NCBI GenBank assembly: GCA_002716945.1
Contig: PBCF01000003.1
Span: 1-64,000 of the forward strand
From: Gammaproteobacteria bacterium
GTDB taxonomy: Bacteria; Pseudomonadota; Gammaproteobacteria; GCA-002705445; GCA-002716945
DNA length: 64,000 nt
Direction of reading: 5' to 3'
Part shown: piece by piece, positions 62,684 through 64,000 of the stretch
Numbering within the stretch: the first letter of the stretch is position 1
How the letters are laid out: every line of letters starts with the position of its first letter
The notes under the pieces: generated by a model
What the model saw: only the letters and a program-made list of their open reading frames with translations
The model's database searches: none
What the model was told of the DNA's origin: nothing
Position numbers and translations under genes: made by a program

Positions 62684-64000
62684 CTATTCGCCAAGACCCA
62701 TTTTAATATAACCTGTTGGGCAAACATCAGCACAGATATGACAACCTATACATTTGTCATAATCAGTATCAACATATCTTCCCATTGTTGATGAATCTTT
62801 CTTTACTCTAAAAACAGCGTCTTGCGGACAATAAATCACACAGTTATCACATTCAAAACACATACCACAACTCATACAACGTGAAGCTTCTTTAATGGCA
62901 TCTTCTTCTGTCAATCCAATAATTCTATCTTCATGGTGATCTATTACATCATCGCCTGATGGTACTGCCTCACCTCTTTTAACTCTATCTTCATGTTTAA
63001 AATGCCCTAAAAATAATTCTGAATGAGGTATAACTTCTTGCGATGATCTGTCTTCATAGTTATGTACTACAGCTTTGCTGCTATCGGTACCTCTTTGGTC
63101 ATCTGGATTTTCTAATGCAGGTTTGTAATTATCTGGTTGTAAATCAGTTTCTCTTAATTTTTCCAATAGATTAAAATGATGTACATCAACTTTAGGTCTT
63201 CTCTTAAAGTCCTTGTTTTCAAAGTAACTTTTAATAGATTGAGATGCTATGGAACCTTGTCCAATTGCTGTTGTTAATAAATGTGGTCTGATAATATCTC
63301 CTGCAACAAAATGACCTTCTTTTGTTTTGTGCCTATAAAATTCATCAACCTCAAAAAAACCCTTATCATTCCCTAAATCTTCCAAACCTTCAATATCAGG
63401 TGATTGTCCTATAGCAGATACAATCAAATCAGCCTCTATTTTTTTCTCTGTTCCATCAACTGGTTTAGGAATATTATCTTCAAATTTACAATCAGCTACA
63501 TATATAGCAGTTGCTCGATTTTTATCATCTTTTTCAATTTTTGTTGGCATTACACCATTTAAAATTGTGACACCTTCATGCACCGCATCATTTACTTCTT
63601 GTTCTGCTGCTGTCATTTCTTCCTTTTTAAATAAGGATGTTAAAGTTACATCTGCTCCTACTTTCATTGCAGTTTCTGATACATCCTGAGCTACATATCC
63701 ATGTACAATACTTTCTGGTTTATCTTGAGGTTTTAAACTTGAAATATGTCCTAATCTTCTAGCGACGGAAACTACATCAATAGATGTATCTCCTCCACCC
63801 ACACAAACTACTTTTTTTGAACCAACTTTTAATCTACCATCACAAAAAGCTTCTAGGAAGTCGACACCACTAATACAGTTTACAGCATCTCCACCATCCA
63901 CCGGTAAAGCTTTTCCATTCCAACAACCTATAGTCCACAAAACTGCATCATGTGATTTCTCTATATCTTTAAGTTCTATATCCTTACCGACTCTTTTATT
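62684..64000 (-). CDS. dsrL: DsrL, NAD(P)H-oxidoreductase of the Dsr system (5' end beyond window)
   Basis: The C-terminal 438 residues of a glutamate-synthase-small-subunit-like flavoprotein. The frame stays open to the right edge, so the N-terminus is missing. Visible are the NAD(P)H-binding VVCVGGGDTSIDVVSVARRL, SAIGQSPDIEGL, HFVAGDIIRPHLLTTAIGQG (FAD site), and a C-terminal ferredoxin domain (CMSCGMCFECDNCVIYCPQ then CIGCHICADVCP). DsrL accepts electrons from DsrAB during sulfur oxidation. dsrA/dsrB should lie to the right. Confidence 0.93.
   Translation of the reverse strand, partial: NKRVGKDIELKDIEKSHDAVLWTIGCWNGKALPVDGGDAVNCISGVDFLEAFCDGRLKVGSKKVVCVGGGDTSIDVVSVARRLGHISSLKPQDKPESIVHGYVAQDVSETAMKVGADVTLTSLFKKEEMTAAEQEVNDAVHEGVTILNGVMPTKIEKDDKNRATAIYVADCKFEDNIPKPVDGTEKKIEADLIVSAIGQSPDIEGLEDLGNDKGFFEVDEFYRHKTKEGHFVAGDIIRPHLLTTAIGQGSIASQSIKSYFENKDFKRRPKVDVHHFNLLEKLRETDLQPDNYKPALENPDDQRGTDSSKAVVHNYEDRSSQEVIPHSELFLGHFKHEDRVKRGEAVPSGDDVIDHHEDRIIGLTEEDAIKEASRCMSCGMCFECDNCVIYCPQDAVFRVKKDSSTMGRYVDTDYDKCIGCHICADVCPTGYIKMGLGE

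Overview
The window is a dense, very AT-rich stretch (roughly 30% G+C by eye) of a gammaproteobacterial chromosome. The strongest clue to lifestyle is the right edge. There the minus strand carries dsrL-dsrJ-dsrO-dsrP-dsrN-dsrR in the order known from reverse-dsr sulfur oxidisers such as Allochromatium. With the low G+C, the compactness and the gammaproteobacterial gene blocks, this suggests a marine sulfur oxidiser near the SUP05/Thioglobus group or a related symbiont. That placement is inferred; the 5' end of a 16S rRNA gene at the left edge could settle it.

Layout. 1-142: 5' end of 16S rRNA (minus strand) with its leader and promoter. 330-11530: housekeeping genes in an order partly shared with pseudomonads (tyrS, anmK, gltA, erpA, bactofilin, argC, hemJ, rppH, HAD phosphatase, CIA30 protein, FemAB-like transferase, dcd, mrp). 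11619-17175: metG split into two reading frames, an orphan soluble RnfB-like ferredoxin, nth, a MazG-type protein and amgK-murU, which with anmK supplies most of a cell-wall sugar recycling route. 17170-21621: a metal-linked island (DUF2182 and DUF1326 proteins, a small lipoprotein, a Cys/His-rich small ORF and a ZnuD-like TonB receptor) with clear terminators and a 22-nt palindromic operator candidate. 21681-27762: cell elongation and peptidoglycan genes (mrdA, rodA, mltB, dacA, dat). 27819-37003: hppA, adk, then an lptD-surA-pdxA-rsmA operon in which LptD carries an N-terminal BamE domain. 36998-43073: clpB, a copper chaperone, Trm112, a peroxiredoxin, a HIT protein, a degenerate pyruvate-kinase-like protein and a fatty-acid-hydroxylase-family membrane protein.

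43310-43875 is the most unusual locus. A sigma-70-type promoter leads directly into two tandem RNA elements that look like SAM-II/SAM-V riboswitch aptamers. The first is followed by a strong intrinsic terminator; the second overlaps the ribosome binding site. Together they control one 127-residue protein that I do not recognise.

43898-51372: rpmE2, a cpdA-type phosphodiesterase, amtB behind a very good sigma-54 promoter match, a geranylgeranyl-reductase-family protein, ispB, rplU-rpmA-obgE-proB and rpsT. 51453-58564: murJ-ribF-ileS-lspA-fkpB-ispH, a classic gammaproteobacterial operon. 58572-64000: the dsr cluster, running off the right edge within dsrL.

Spacing is extremely tight. Most co-directional genes abut or overlap by a few bases, and several convergent pairs overlap at their stops. 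I saw no tRNA genes, CRISPR arrays, insertion sequences or prophage genes. The only gene-free stretch over 300 bases is 43074-43491, which holds a terminator, a promoter and the tandem riboswitch; 43111-43309 shows nothing I can identify.
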